Shown here: positions 35,424 to 48,003 of the stretch, piece by piece
Layout: each line of letters starts with the position of its first letter
Position numbering within the stretch: the first letter of the stretch is position 1
DNA from: Gnetum montanum
Taxonomy: Eukaryota > Streptophyta > Gnetopsida > Gnetales > Gnetaceae
Reading direction: 5' to 3'
DNA length: 64,000 bases
NCBI GenBank assembly: GCA_015680685.1
Contig: MNCI01033529.1
Span: 58,579 to 122,578, forward strand
Notes under the pieces: generated by a model
Told to the model about the DNA's origin: nothing
Databases searched by the model: none
Seen by the model: the letters and a program-made list of their open reading frames with translations, nothing else
Translations under genes and position numbers: made by a program

Positions 35424-35441
35424 GCCCTCCTTCTAGTGCCA
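35424..35441 (-). other. Primer-binding site of element 2 (tRNA-Asn type)
   Basis: TGGCACTAGAAGGAGGGC on minus, six bases from the LTR, differs from element 1 only by A for G, again a transition. The leader to gag is 35189-35423. Confidence 0.8.
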
Positions 35442-35447
35442 GAAAAC

Positions 35448-36983
35448 TGTAACGACGGAAAATGTTGGTAGCTGAAATACCAAACAAAATCCATGTATAC
35501 AGTCTTAACCACGGATCCGTGCGAGGGCTGTGCTGGGGAAAACGAATCCGCAGTGCCCTGAACGGTCTTGTCGATCAGACAAGGACTTACTAAATCAGTA
35601 AACCAATGGAGATTATGAATATTTTCGTGACACGATTTGATTTGACAAGTCGCGAAATGAGAGAAAAACAATGTAGATGAATCGTAATAATGATAACGTT
35701 AACACGGTAAAAGAAATCAGACACGAGAGAAACACGTGATTTCAAGATTTATGCTTTGACCCAAAAAATGAATATTTTGTATACCGCGTTACACTGGGGA
35801 GACCCTGATTACCTTGTGTGAAGCAAACACAAAATAACAAGAAAACTGTCTAAGCAGAAGTACAGAATGGAGTCCGGTCTACCTCATAGGCCAGAGATGG
35901 GATGCAAGGAAGGTCAAGTTCTGACATCTATCTATCAACTGCTTCTGATCAATAGAGCTCACAAACCGTGCCAGATGATCTCTCAATCTCTGATCTGCTC
36001 CTTTTGCCTTGGGTAGTTTCTGTTCGGAACTACCAATGATCACCCATGGAGAAAGTTGTGTCTTCGCCAAAGGGCCAATCACTCCTGCTGCCAATGCTCA
36101 AGTGAAATGTTTCTTGCCTCTGCTCAAAGATAGTGCTACCAAAAGATTTCCGAAAATGCTACTCTCTATCTCTGTCTCTCTCTGTATCTCCATCGTCCTG
36201 TCTGTTTTTCTTCGCCAACTGGGATATTTATAAGTTTGACAATATGTGGAGAAGGCCTGGCTGTGATTACACATGTTTCAAACCTTTCATAAGATCGTTG
36301 ACTTGACCGTCCTTGTGTTGAAATTCATGACTACGCACAATACACGCATCTGCGTATTGTGTGTATGGATGACAAATGTGGATCGGACATGTCTCGATTG
36401 ATTTTGGGCTACATTACGCTCGTACGCATTGCGTCGCGTGTGAGAGCGTAATAAAGCACAAACGTAATAAACTCAAGCTGCTTTACGCTGGTTCACGATG
36501 CCAAGTGTAGTGAAGCGTAAACAATGATTAACTTGGCGATGGATTACGCTGACGTACGCTACGTTGCGTAACGAGCATAACTTGATCTGTTGCGCTTCCT
36601 TTGGATTCTCTTTAACGTTTTTGAAGCTCGTTACGCTGCCTTGCGTAACATAGCGTAAATCCACTCTTGAACAAAAGACTTAGTAGAATACACGAGAGAT
36701 CGCATATTACGCTGCTTAGGCCTTAGGCTTCGCCAAATCTGCTGAAGTAAACCACCTTCTAATGTCAGACTATGTTACGCTAAGCACCATTACGCTATGT
36801 TGCATATTATAGCGTGAAGACGGAAAACATAGTCAGATAGGAAATCTGCAAAAGGAAACCAAAGTCTTGATGCCGCGCGCCTCTTTGCCTTGCCTTACTC
36901 TTCTTTCTGGAATTCTGTCATGTACTTTTGTCTGAATCGTGAATCTTCACCTGAGGCTGACTCACAATTCTCACAGTGTTTCA
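35448..36983 (-). repeat. 5' LTR of element 2 (1536 bp)
   Basis: It starts TGTAACGACGG and ends GTGTTTCA on plus. It has a TATA box at 36225-36232. The palindrome at about 36332-36365 is slightly decayed relative to 20814-20847. It aligns with the 3' LTR end to end. Confidence 0.93.
36225..36232 (-). promoter_or_regulatory. TATA box of the element 2 promoter (5' LTR)
   Basis: TATAAATA on minus, in the 5' LTR that would drive the genomic transcript. Confidence 0.7.
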
Positions 36984-37250
36984 GCATCCACAGCAAACTC
37001 ATTTACTATGACATTAAATTGGTACAAATAGTTTGCTATGACTATAAACTAGCTAAGCTCATACTTGCATTATGACATTAAACTAGCACAACATCCAACA
37101 TTCACTCTAATGTTAAACTAGCACATAGTAGTTTGCTAAGACTATAAAGTAGTGCACCATGGTCTGCTAGGACCTTAAACTAGGTTCATAGTCTACAAGG
37201 ACCTTAAACTAGCATAACATGTGATCTACCAGAACCTTAAACTAGGTTCA
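36984..37250. repeat. Hairpin-motif array of element 3, right part
   Basis: It begins with the second GCATC target duplication (36984-36988), then carries about eight units read on minus as CTAGTTTAAGGTC-CTAGCA-GACC and variants. It continues the array at 19771-19930. Confidence 0.78.
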
Positions 37251-38862
37251 TAATTCAACACACATGGCTCTTCAAGCACAATTTTGTGGACAAACGAAAA
37301 TGAATACTTTCAATCCTTTGTCATTTGCCCACGCCTCATGGGCAAGGTAAGGTAGGGCATTGTAGATTTTCAAAATGGAGTTTACATTATTAAGAAAAAA
37401 CCTTTTGGAACATTTGCAACGTTACCACCCTTGGTATTCTCCTTATCCTCCAAAGATGCCTTTGAGCATTTTGCTAAACTTTTGGAGCTACTGCTACCAT
37501 CATCATCATTATTGGTTGGAGCTCTCATTGTTAGCATCATGCATTGGAGTCCCAACAGTATTGTTCCCTAGCCACAACACTTCCATTCTCCAACCCTCAC
37601 CATTGCTCAGGCTTGGAAGCCCATCCAGTAGCTTGGCTCCCTACCATTTTGCCATATTTCCAAGCTCTTGTCCTTAGTGTGGAGTCTTGAGCACCTACAT
37701 TGCCATTGCCCTTAGCCACCTTACTGGCCTCCTTGGGGTGCTCACTTCTAGTGTGGCTGCTAGAGCTTTTGCAACCTTTTGGCTCTGGTGCCTACATTGG
37801 CCTTCTTGCTTTGGCATTGTAAGCTCTTACAACTAGTCTAGCACTCGTGGCACTTGCAACGCTTTCGCAACCAGCAGTTTGCTCTTATCTTACATTGTAT
37901 GGTTGTTCTCTTATTTTCTCTACATTATGTTTGCAGAATGAAGCCTTAAAAGTAGTTTTTCAAAGACATGTTCCATCATAGCAGTAAAGCACCACATTAC
38001 TTTGACATGCTTGGTTGGACTTGCCAAGCTACTTAAGAGTGCACATCCCTATTACCCCACCATAGCCTGCTTGCATTTATCCATTTACCTTACATTTTTC
38101 CTACTTTCCCTGCTAGCTTGTCCGATACACATGGCCCCCTTCTTTCAGTCGACCGCAGAACCCATGATGGATGTAACATAACTTGTCCCATGGGGAGCCT
38201 TTGTGGGCTGGTCAAAGCCTCAATAGATGTGACAGAACTCATCCCTAAGAGAAAACACCTATCCTATAGATGAAATGCGATTGTCTTTAAGTAAAGCCGG
38301 TTGAGTGGCATGCAGTCCACTCGATTATAAGCATCTTACAGTTATCATTTTACAAAGAAAAAAGAAAAAAGAAAAAGAAAAAGCATAAAATGCAAAAAAG
38401 AAAGTGAGGGGAGGGGGTAAAACATGTCCCCAAGAAAAATTTAGCAAATGCTACAATTTGGCAACTGATCCAACCTTGAATTCGCGTCGGCCTTCTCATA
38501 AGCACTCCAATGAGAGGTCAACATGTTAGGGGTAAGCTATTCTAGTGTCATGGGAGAATACTCTCACAAGCACTCCAACGAGAGGTCATCATTTTGGCAA
38601 CAAGCCACCTTGGTGCCATGATCATAGTCAACAATGCTAACTTTGCATCTTACAACATGATACATTGTTTGCATCTCATTCCTCCCTTACTATACCAAGC
38701 CAATTCCCTACATCCATTGCTTGCAGCATGCAATTAGCTTTAGTACTCTTGAGCCTAGCAAAGCATCCTCCGATTAGAGTACCAACGAGCAATGTTGGTG
38801 CTATGTCTACTGTGGTGTTTTAGGTTCTTTGTTGACGTCTCTCGGGCCACTCCTTTAAACAT
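37251..38862. other. 3' untranslated region of element 3
   Basis: No gene is seen. It includes a long purine-rich stretch (38354-38418). It also has direct repeats around AGCACTCCAAYGAGAGGTCA at about 38501 and 38570. Confidence 0.55.
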
Positions 38863-38879
38863 TGATAAAGAGGGGCTAA
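38863..38879 (+). other. Polypurine tract of element 3
   Basis: GATAAAGAGGGGCTAA directly precedes the LTR start TGAAACACC, matching the tract of element 2. Confidence 0.8.
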
Positions 38880-39383
38880 TGAAACACCACCAAATTCAGG
38901 CAACAACACTTCAACGGAAAATTTTTTAAGAGTCAACATGAGGAAAATTTTTTAAGTGTTTGGCCGATGCTTCCACTATTGGGGCTACGCTCCCCAAAAA
39001 TAGCATGCAGCACAGAACCAAATTGGAAAAATTCTCTAAGTGTCAACAATAGTCGTAGAAATTTTTCCAAGTGTACTGTTATGCTCCCATTCCTCCTGCT
39101 ATGCTCTTGAGCATAACAGCACTTCGATGGCTAGTTTGCATGAATGTCAAGCTAGAAGTTGTCAAGCTAGCTCAAAATGGAAGAAAAATTTTGGTAGATT
39201 TTCTAACTCCTGAGGCTACCACTCCTACTATGCTCTAGAGCGTAGTTGGTGTAGCAAGAACAAGAATTGCAATTTTTACTAGATTTTTCTAAGTGTCCAT
39301 GTTATACCCTATGCCCCTCCTGCTATGCTCATAAGCATAATAGCACTGGATTTTAGTTTTTTTCCAAATTTGCCTACTATTGG

Positions 39384-39403
39384 GCTACGCTCTAGAGCGT
39401 AGC
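39384..39403. repeat. 20-bp perfect palindrome in LTR 3
   Basis: GCTACGCTCTAGAGCGTAGC is its own reverse complement. Weaker relatives lie at about 39098-39118, 39232-39250 and 39320-39345. Confidence 0.9.
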
Positions 39404-39821
39404 AAGCATAGCAACATGGAACTGCCTCCAAAAGTTTTCAGAGCTTAGCATAGGCTTTCATTCCAACTCTAGCACTCCTCTAGCAAGCATGATCAACAAC
39501 TTACATCTTCTTTGCACACCCCCCCCCCCCTATTTGTCCCAAAATTATACCAATGCTCAACTCCACTCAAAATAGGGGAGAACATAGTCCCAAAGCATAG
39601 CCTCCTAATTGCACTGTTTGCAAGTACATTATAATCTTTTTTACTCTAGCACATGTAGTCTTAACAACATAGTCACAGTTTGGTAATCTCTTGGGATCCA
39701 GTGGAGCATACCAAAGCATAGCACTTCTTACTCCAGGAGGAGTGTAGCACAGGTCAACATAGCCTCAACTAGCTTCTTTTCCACATGATGCTCAATCTAC
39801 ACTTTATGCTAACCCTAACCT

Positions 39822-39829
39822 TATAAATA
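39822..39829 (+). promoter_or_regulatory. TATA box in LTR 3
   Basis: TATAAATA on plus, about 940 bp into the LTR, positioned like the box in the element 2 LTRs relative to the LTR end. Confidence 0.6.
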
Positions 39830-40607
39830 CTTCTGCATTCCACACTCTAGGGGTTGGTAATTCATTTTAGTAATGGGCATTTTAAAGCATTCGGTTGGCA
39901 AATTTAAGTAGTAGTTCACATTTTCATAGTACCTCTTGGCACTTGAGGCACCTTGAGCACCCTACACACTAGAGCATATCAGCATCTTGGCAACACCTTT
40001 GCATCCCATTCAACACCATAGCACACCACAACCTGCAGGACACTATGATAGCCAACCCAGTAGGCACAGACTTCGCAGTAGATGTCGATCTTCACCCCAA
40101 GATTCCCTAGAGACTATGGCTACACTACTATTATGCCTATCTGTATAGCACATACCTTCTCACCTCTCTTTTGTAGTTGCTACACTCCCCATTTAGAGCA
40201 GTGCCATTCTCTCTCTCTCAAACTCCTCCACATTTTCAAGCATTCCTAATGCACTTTGCTCTAATATTTTAGCATTGCATTTGCATCTCCTCACTACTTT
40301 ATAGGTTCTTGCATGTTTACACCACCATTCTTGAATTGGGAAACCCCACTACACTCAGGCTTAGTCAGCCCCAGTACCACCAAACACATCATTAGAACGC
40401 TTAGCATTATTTCACAACAGTAGCACTTGCATTTTAGCTAACCACGCCACCCCCAGTCGTGGCCAACAAAGTCCTTGTTCGATAGACAAGATGGTCCAAG
40501 GCACTCCACCTATGTTTTCTAGCAAGGCCCTTGCGTGGAGGTAGGGTCCAAGCTATGCACCTACAAACCCCTTAGTGTTCCAGCCATCAATGTTTTTGGT
40601 CACTACA

Positions 40608-41750
40608 AGCACAAAGGAAAACACCCAAAAGATTGCCTTATCCTTAAGGTAATTCTAAGCAGTTCCACTAGCCACAAGAGTATTATCTAAGTGGAGCTCC
40701 ATTGCAACCAAATGAGCAGTATCAACAATGGCATCAATCACAGTCATGGGCATTAGCACCACTACGGCAACAATACCCTTATAGAAAACTTGATCCATAT
40801 GGGTACTATGTTCAGCAACCATTGTCTCTGTGTGACTCTTCTAATCACATTTCTACTTTCCAATCTCATTGTTGCCCTCCTAATTATTATCAAACTTATT
40901 CTCCATGTGTAGGGAGAGATACCACCTTTTACCCTTATCATCCTCCTGTTCTTGGACATCTTCTTCCTCCCTCTACACATCTACCACTTGCTCCATCTTA
41001 TGTAGGATGAACTCCTAGCTCACCCACAATAATGTAACACCACCAGGGCTATTAATCTACAATAGGATCATCAACCAAGTGGTTTAGACACTTGATCTAA
41101 GAAAAGATATTTCTTCCAATCCAATAGTCTACCTAAGCCCTCACATACACCTAAGGTTGGAAACCCTACTCCTTCATCTCCCTCTGTGTCAAATTCCTTC
41201 AAGTCCCCTTCAAATCAAATTTTTTCTAGGATCCATACTATTATGCTTACTCATGATGTATCTGATTGGATCCATGCTGAAAATATTCCTAGAAAATTAG
41301 TTGATCTTGGAAGTCCTCATATTTATTTGCAAATTACTAGGAATGAACCGTGTATGGCTCTTCTTGATTTAGGTTTTGGTGTCAACTTCCTTTCTCATGA
41401 AATGTATATTGCATGGAACCTGCCTCCTCTCAAGAAGAGTAATATCAACTTATAATTAGCAAACCAATCCATCATTATTTCATTGGGATTTGTAGAAGAC
41501 ATTGTGAGCACTGTCTATGGGTGGTCTTATCTTACCGATTTCCTAGTGATCAAGGTGAAGAACTACAAAGGGAACTTTCTAATCATCATGGAAAGGGCAT
41601 GGCTAAGCACTATTGATGTAAGAATGGCCATCAAAGATCTTCCTTGGAAATATCTAAAGAAAACACATTCAAGAAGGTAAAAAAGAAGTGAGTTCCATGC
41701 ATCACGTACAGCAATACAAGGTGCAATTATGTGCAGAAACATTGGTCAGT
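40608..41750 (+). pseudogene. gag-pro: gag C-terminus and protease of element 5 (fragment)
   Basis: The sequence begins in a knuckle-like HKGKHPKDC, then a tyrosine/proline-rich segment at 40702-41010 (YQQW, YPYRKLDPYGYYVQQP) that matches the linker of element 6. Protease follows from 41186: ALLDLGFGVNFLSHEMY, then GFVEDIVSTVYGWSYLTDF and a decayed flap/C-terminal region. The closest relative in the window is the protease of element 6 on the minus strand. Stops occur near 41011, 41455 and 41680. The frame resumes at 49014 after element 6, where IQRCLYATT matches LKQRCLYVATT of element 6. Confidence 0.78.
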
Positions 41751-42463
41751 TGATGAGTGGCAAGGTACCCCTACACTCAACCATATGAAATGAGCGTAGC
41801 ACATGTGATCTAGTCAAACTTCGTAAACTAAATGCCTAAACTCCCCATGGAACACTTGGGGTTAATCATTCGTTGTCTTTCCAAACTTACTTGTTGTTGT
41901 CACGGTGTATGGTTAAGTAAGTCCGAGGTATATGATTTTTTCGGTCTTTTATGGTTTTTCTCCTATGCTAAAGGGTGAAGGGTTGAGAAACTAACTAACT
42001 CTAACTAAGGACCTAAGTCTAAATTAACTAGCATCAGCATCTGTTCCCACTTACCGTACACACCCTGAACTATGCAACTATGGCTACCAAACGCTAATCG
42101 TTACTGGGATCACAACACATAATGAACATGCTCGAAGTGGTCGTACTGAGGCACCTAACTAGCCTAAGCGTGATAAGTAGCTAATTCCTTGACTAGTCGT
42201 ACACATCCGTAGATGCTTGTAATCAAGTCGTACTCATCCCGCGCTCTAGGAGACAAGGGTAAGAGAATCTAATCGTGATGAGTAGCCGATTCTTTGGTTA
42301 GCCGTACACATTCGTCAATGCTCGTAACCAAGTCGTACTCATGCCGCACTAATGAATGTAATAAATAATAGGTAAGAAATAACAAATAATAAACCTATTT
42401 CATGCACTGCAAGGTTTATCCACAAAGCTCATCTTTATTTTCATACACAACTTGCGTTCAGGT
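41751..42463 (-). repeat. 3' LTR of element 6 (visible part; continues into gap)
   Basis: It aligns with 48023-48736. By comparison the LTR should end near 42735, inside the assembly gap. It holds an internal 77-bp direct repeat at about 42168-42244 and 42273-42349, shared with the right LTR. Confidence 0.85.
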
Positions 42464-42825
42464 NNNNNNNNNNNNNNNNNNNNNNNNNNNNNNNNNNNNN
42501 NNNNNNNNNNNNNNNNNNNNNNNNNNNNNNNNNNNNNNNNNNNNNNNNNNNNNNNNNNNNNNNNNNNNNNNNNNNNNNNNNNNNNNNNNNNNNNNNNNNN
42601 NNNNNNNNNNNNNNNNNNNNNNNNNNNNNNNNNNNNNNNNNNNNNNNNNNNNNNNNNNNNNNNNNNNNNNNNNNNNNNNNNNNNNNNNNNNNNNNNNNNN
42701 NNNNNNNNNNNNNNNNNNNNNNNNNNNNNNNNNNNNNNNNNNNNNNNNNNNNNNNNNNNNNNNNNNNNNNNNNNNNNNNNNNNNNNNNNNNNNNNNNNNN
42801 NNNNNNNNNNNNNNNNNNNNNNNNN
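42464..42825. other. Assembly gap (362 N)
   Basis: Unknown bases. It hides the end of the left LTR and the polypurine tract of element 6. Open frames crossing it are not meaningful. Confidence 0.99.
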
Positions 42826-44640
42826 GTTGCTGCTGCCAACACCAAGATTGCACCTTCGTTGTCCATCCATAAGCGCACCATCGATCTTGCTCCTTGCATA
42901 GCTGCTTCAACGCTGCTCCATTCCAAGTGTTTACTCCAAATCCTTTCCATTGTTTGCATGGTCTCCATCTGCACATACAACACAATCTTATATTAGCAAG
43001 GGCAATTGAATCATCATGTAATTGATACCTTGCTTCGGTGTAAGTCCATTGGCTAGGTTGTGGTATGGCTGATATGGATCTGGGAATATATTAAGGATGA
43101 CTACCGAAGGTGTAGGGGTTAGAAAGAAAATCAAAAATTCTTGGGGCTAGGAGAGAATCGAAAAAATCAGGCCCCATATCCCCATGACTAATCATGAACC
43201 TCTGGTAGCGTTAGAATGGAGAAAGAAAAGGAATAAGAAAGATAGATAAAAAGGGACAACTATGGCATCGATGAAATGGATTTCAAGATGGAAATGAAAA
43301 AAAAAAAATTAATTGCAAAATGTTAAGGGAAAGACTTTAACTAAGGTTCCAAATAGGAATGCCAGTGGGTCCTCCCCAAAGCAGGCTCATGCCCTTAATG
43401 CCCTCACAAACCCACATTCAAAGAGTCCGTAGGCCCTGGGAATGTCATATGGAACAAGAGTTAAAGTCTTAACTACAAGAATTTACCGAAAAGAAAACAA
43501 TGCATCAACCAAAATATATACACTAATGATACAACCGGAAATGAGGTGAACAATGAAGAGAAGGGTGGAGAGAAGAGAATGAAATGGAATCCCAAGAACA
43601 AGGTGGTGTACAGCCTCATGTGTGTTTGATGATTAAAGTGACTTGGAAAATCTCATTCCAACTCCAGCCTCAAACCAACCACATCCAGTGACTTCGCATC
43701 AACGCATTCGATTAAACCATCCACGTGGGCAACAAGAATGCATGCTCCAAGAGCCACCACCATTCTGACAAAACAAAGGAGAAATTGGAAGCGAGAAGGG
43801 CCTTAGTTAGAGGGAACATTTTTGGTTCCATAACCAGTGCTTGTAGCCCAAGTTTATTCATCTAAGTGGTGTCCTTTGAATTCTCACTTAGTTTTTTTTT
43901 TGTGTTTTGTGTTTTTATGCGTGAGAACCACACTATGCAAAGACTTCTTATTTTTATTGTCTCAGCTTCCAATAATTGGGTAACATCGGAATGGCAAGAA
44001 AACTCAAGAAGAAACATTCAAGCACCCAAGAGAATGACCAACACAAAAGCATCAAGTTCCCTTGAAGTCACACCCTTTTCAATCTGTGAGTCCTTCCTTA
44101 GTTTGAGAAATGCCCAGTCACTGATTCGTTAATAGTTCTTATTAGGAGGGGACTGTACATTTCCAAGCCGAGAAAAACCATAGAAATTGATGGATGGATG
44201 GATGAAGTGGTCTCATTACCTGCCATATCAAAAGAAACATATCTTAGTATTAACATTGTGACTTAAAGGTAAAAACCAAACATTGTAAATCAATATGAAA
44301 ATAGTTCATACCATCATGAAGAATGCTTATTATGGGACAAACTTACAGGGTGGATCACACACACACACAAAAATTGGAAAATTATAACGATGTTGTAAAA
44401 CAAAAACTAGAAAAGTTAAAGAAATTTGTAAAAAAAAAAAGTAGAAAAGTTAAAGAAATTTGTAAAACAAAAATGTGTAAAACAAAAACATTGTAAAACA
44501 AAAACATGTAAAACAAAAACTTAAAAGAACTGAGGGCCCCATATGATTAGCATAGGTGGCCATCCCCCCCATGACTAAGTTGTAAGGCAGAGATCTGAAA
44601 TAATGAGCGTCTGTTTGAATTTCTTAGAAGTGCCCAACTT
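42826..44640 (-). other. 3' UTR of element 6
   Basis: No gene. On minus it matches the 3' UTR of element 5: the TTAGTCATGGGGG...GATGGCCA block (44560-44600) matches about 52141-52165, and TTATGGAAC...CCCTCTAACTAAGGC (43800-43845) matches 52918-52978. A run of AAAACAAAAAC-type repeats lies at 44395-44525. Confidence 0.7.
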
Positions 44641-44735
44641 CTCCCAATTGATGATCTTATATTGAGGGATGGAAGTTGGTGACGCTCATATTCCAATGTA
44701 TCTATGCCTTCATTGTTGGCATGGGTTTCCTCAGT

Positions 44736-47700
44736 TCATTCCATGCATATTTGTCTACTCCTTCGAGTAGCCATCAACCACGAGGTGTCTACTACTTCTT
44801 GTGTGGTTGCTACATACAGGCATCTTTGTTTCAATGTTTCTTGGGCACACCTATTACATGGAGGCATTTCCTCCATGTCATCACTCGATGAATCACTGTA
44901 TGTGATGCATGGAACTTTCCTCTTCTTGATCTTTCCACAAATTTTGATCTTGGAAATTTCCAAGGAAAGATCATGGATCCTAAGACATGCGTCTACTATA
45001 CTAAGCCATGTCCTTCCCATTATAATTGGGAAGTCCCTTTCGTTGTTGTTAACTTCAATCACCAAGAAATCAGCTGGGTAAGACCAACCACACACAGTGG
45101 TGATGATGTCCTCAACCAATACCAAGGAAATGGAGATGGACTAGTCTGTCAGCTCTAGTTGAATGTTGCTCTTCTTCAGTTGGGGCAGGTTCCAGGCGTG
45201 ATACATCTCTTGTGAAATTAAGTTGACTCCAGAACTTGAGTCAAGAAGAGCCCTATGTGGTTTATTTTCGGTGATCTGCAAATAGATTAAGGGATTCCCA
45301 AGGTCAGTTACTTTCCTGAGAAGGTGGCCCACCTTGATCCAGTCAGTTACGGTATGCATTAACATAACCGTATGCGTTACGCTCTGTTGGACTGAAGGGT
45401 GCTCCAAAGTGTTAGATGGTGGAGGAGTGTACATGACCTCAACCATTTGTTGTTGTGAGAGTTTGTTTGGGCTTTTGGTTCTAAAGTAAGGTCTTCTCTT
45501 TTTACAGTTGTCAGAACCAGTAGTAGGTTGGATATTTACAGCTCTCGCAGCGTGACGTTGCTGCGGTTGAGGAGGAAGTTCCCCTTGCATTGTTGGACCA
45601 GGAGGTGTTATGGGAACTACTTGTGGTGGAAGAGGTGAGGATGGATTAGGAGGATGGAACGAGTGTGAGATGTCTCCCGAAGGAGAAGGAGTCCTTCTAA
45701 AGTACTCCAAAACTTGGTAGTGACGGTTGGGGGTTGCGTGACTTATAGAGTCACTTGGAGAAATTGGCTACTGCACATAATATCCATAAGGGTCAGGTTG
45801 CCGGTAAGGACATTATTGTGTTGGCAGTGGCATCCCCCATGACTGTGGGTATTGCCACTGTTGATTCTATCCGATAGGCTGTGGTGGAGTTCCACTTGGA
45901 TAATACATTAAGGATTGGTGGAACTACCTTGGGTTACCTTGTGGATAAGGTAACCTGCGGGGTGTTTGCCGTTGGTTGAGTCTTGGATTAAGCGCATACA
46001 CCCCAGACTCCTCTAGATGTGAGATGATGGGGCAACATCCCTTAGGATGGTCACAATGGCATATCTCACATCCACCATCATCGTCTAAATCTGAATCCAC
46101 AACCACATCGGAGTTAGTGATTTTTCCCTTACCCTTGTTATGTGTAGGGCTTAAATCTCTCCACTTTTTCTTACCTTTGTCACTACTTTGTTCTACCTTA
46201 GACTCTTCTACAATTTTCAATACTGTTTAAATTCTTGAGTCTAAGGAATCCCATATTTGGTCTACTTTGGTCGATACCTTGGTTGTTAATTTTTGGATCG
46301 ACAAATTTTCTCGATTCACCAACTCTTCGATTGGTGACTCATCCTCTTCATCACAAAATTTCACTCCCTTCTTTCGAAGGGAGGGATCACGATTATACTC
46401 TTCCACACTTTCCCTTTTTCATAGCTCACCCTCTTCTTTTGCTACTTGCTCCAACAGGCTATGTACTTCATGGACTCTAAGTTGTGAGAGTCTCCCTTGG
46501 GCATAAGTCCCAAGGGTTCTTCTAGTTTCATTCCTTAGCCCATCCACGATGTGGCAAAGTTGATCCCGCTGAGCGTAACCATGGCCTGGGCAACGATGTA
46601 ACAATGTGTAGTAGCGGGCCATGGCAGCATCCAAGGGTACATGTGTACCTTGCTTCCAGCCTTGGATCTACTTACGCAAATTGGACACTCTAGAGTACGT
46701 TTGATACTTCTTGTTGAACAATTCTAGCATCGTACTCCACCTTCTGATGGTCTTCGGTTCTAAGGATCGGTACCAGCTCTCTACTTCTTTGGTGAGTGTC
46801 CTTGGGAACAACTTCAGTTTTTGCCACTCATTTTCTATATTCTACAAGGCACAGGCATTGTGGAATGCCTGTAAATGATTTTACATATCAGCATTGTATC
46901 CCCCTTCAAATCATGGGATATTATTCATGTCTAAACGCTTGATCCAGCTATCCTTTAAATGCCTTTTGGGAATCCTAACTACCTCCATTATGTCAAGCAT
47001 GCCTCAAGTTGCGAGTAGGGGCTCGTCATGATCATCTCTTTCATGACGCCTGTGATGTCTGCATTGTTCCCTACTCTTCCTACGTCCTTGCCCTTGTCCT
47101 CTCTCTCAACTTTCCCATTGAGGTTTTTCATCCTTTTTACTTTTATCCTCACCTTTATGTTCCTGGTGGTTGCGTCCAGATGTGGAAGGAGAGGATGAGT
47201 GATGGGATGAAGGAGAAGAAGAAGGGGAACCATCACCATGACGATGTTTCTTGCCTTCTCTTCGGCTACTACGGCCTCGATCATGGTGACGATCTAAGTG
47301 CCCATCCTTAGCATGAGTGGTTGTTCCTTTCGTGAACAACTAGTGTTCACGGGCATCAGAACAAGGGATATGTATCATTGATCGTAGCTTCTAATACTCA
47401 ACCTCCTCACCATCGCTAGGAGGGGGAACATCCTTGGCTAAAGAACCTGTGATAAGGGGTTCCTCATCTCCTATCTCACTAAGGACTTGTGGAACCTTGC
47501 CCTTCAACAATGCATGTTGACTCTCCTACCTTAAGTCCCTCATACATTGGGCATCTGCGAGATAATAATCCCTCATGTCAAAATCCTCTGCAATGTATTC
47601 AGCATATAGCTCAGTCATGCCTATCTGTGCCAAGGCACAGAAAAGCATGTGAGAGAGGGATTGATCTAGGGGTAACACAATGTTACCTTGCAAGTCTCTC

Positions 47701-47879
47701 CACTACAGTTGTTCGTCCTGATGGAGAACAAAAGTAAAATTAGGAATATACTCATGGGGATGAGTATATGTCATCTTATATTGTTTAGGACTTGGCTGAT
47801 TTTGGTTATGTGTTTTATCTTGCCGACTGTCTCGTGTGTCGTCCTTAGGTGGTGAGTTACTCTTATGAGAAGAAGGCAT
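44736..47879 (-). pseudogene. gag-pro: gag-protease of element 6
   Basis: A frame opens with ATG at 47879 (MPSSHKSNSPPKDD) and continues in one phase to about 44736, broken by stops. A gag segment is at 46634-46419 (MARYYTLLHRCPGHGYAQ, LSQLRVHEVHSLLEQVA), a cysteine/histidine knuckle CEICHCDHPKGCC near 46090, a proline-rich linker, then protease from about 45290 (ALLDSSSGVNLISQEMYHAW) and VEDIITTVCGWSYPADFLVIEV, IIMGRTWL. Downstream, where RT should begin, the sequence jumps within about 100 bp to 3' UTR homology, so pol is deleted. Such an element would need pol proteins from a partner such as element 5. Confidence 0.82.
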
Positions 47880-48003
47880 TTTTATCGGTGTGCTAATTTC
47901 ACCGTTATATAAAAAACATTTCTTCATTAACCTGAAGGTTCGTTAAGGCTCACAATGATGTGAGTGATATCCCTTATGTTCTATTCGGTGCACAAACACT
48001 TAG

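Larger units (their letters stand above)
19931..36983 (-). mobile_element. Complete Tat-like Ty3/gypsy retrotransposon, element 2 (17.05 kb)
   Basis: LTRs of 1535 and 1536 bp bound it, with a perfect GCATC duplication. In element sense (minus): 5' LTR 36983-35448, primer site, gag-pro 35188-31409, hairpin array, antisense gene (plus strand, 26735-30815), pol 26251-22772, a 491-bp hairpin array, polypurine tract, 3' LTR 21465-19931. All domains are present but every frame has nonsense codons. In the first 190 aligned LTR bases I count 10 differences, all transitions, so the insertion is old. Its length is at the large end for the Tat lineage. Confidence 0.93.
10553..40607 (+). mobile_element. 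Old Tat-like element 3, plus strand, interrupted by element 2
   Basis: Elements 4 and 1 precede it, and its own 5' LTR and gag-pro are not in view. It contains an antisense gene on minus (about 14029 to 10640), pol on plus (16561-19733), a hairpin-motif array split by element 2 (19771-19930 and 36984-37250), a polypurine tract and a 3' LTR (38880-40607). It is more decayed than elements 1 and 2. It inserted into the gag of element 5, whose frame resumes at 40608. Confidence 0.78.
38880..40607 (+). repeat. 3' LTR of element 3 (1728 bp)
   Basis: It begins TGAAACACCACC and ends GGTCACTACA. Its last 150 bp align with the end of the element 2 LTR (AAGTCC, GACAAGA, GGCACT, GTTCCAGC blocks). The TATA box is TATAAATA at 39822-39829. 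The first half is full of palindromes built on GCTAYGCTC. AGCAC at 40608-40612 is the presumed target duplication; the partner is outside the window. Confidence 0.82.

Noticed and set aside
42400-42985. Several open frames across the N gap
   Set aside because: They are read through unknown bases and have no coding evidence.
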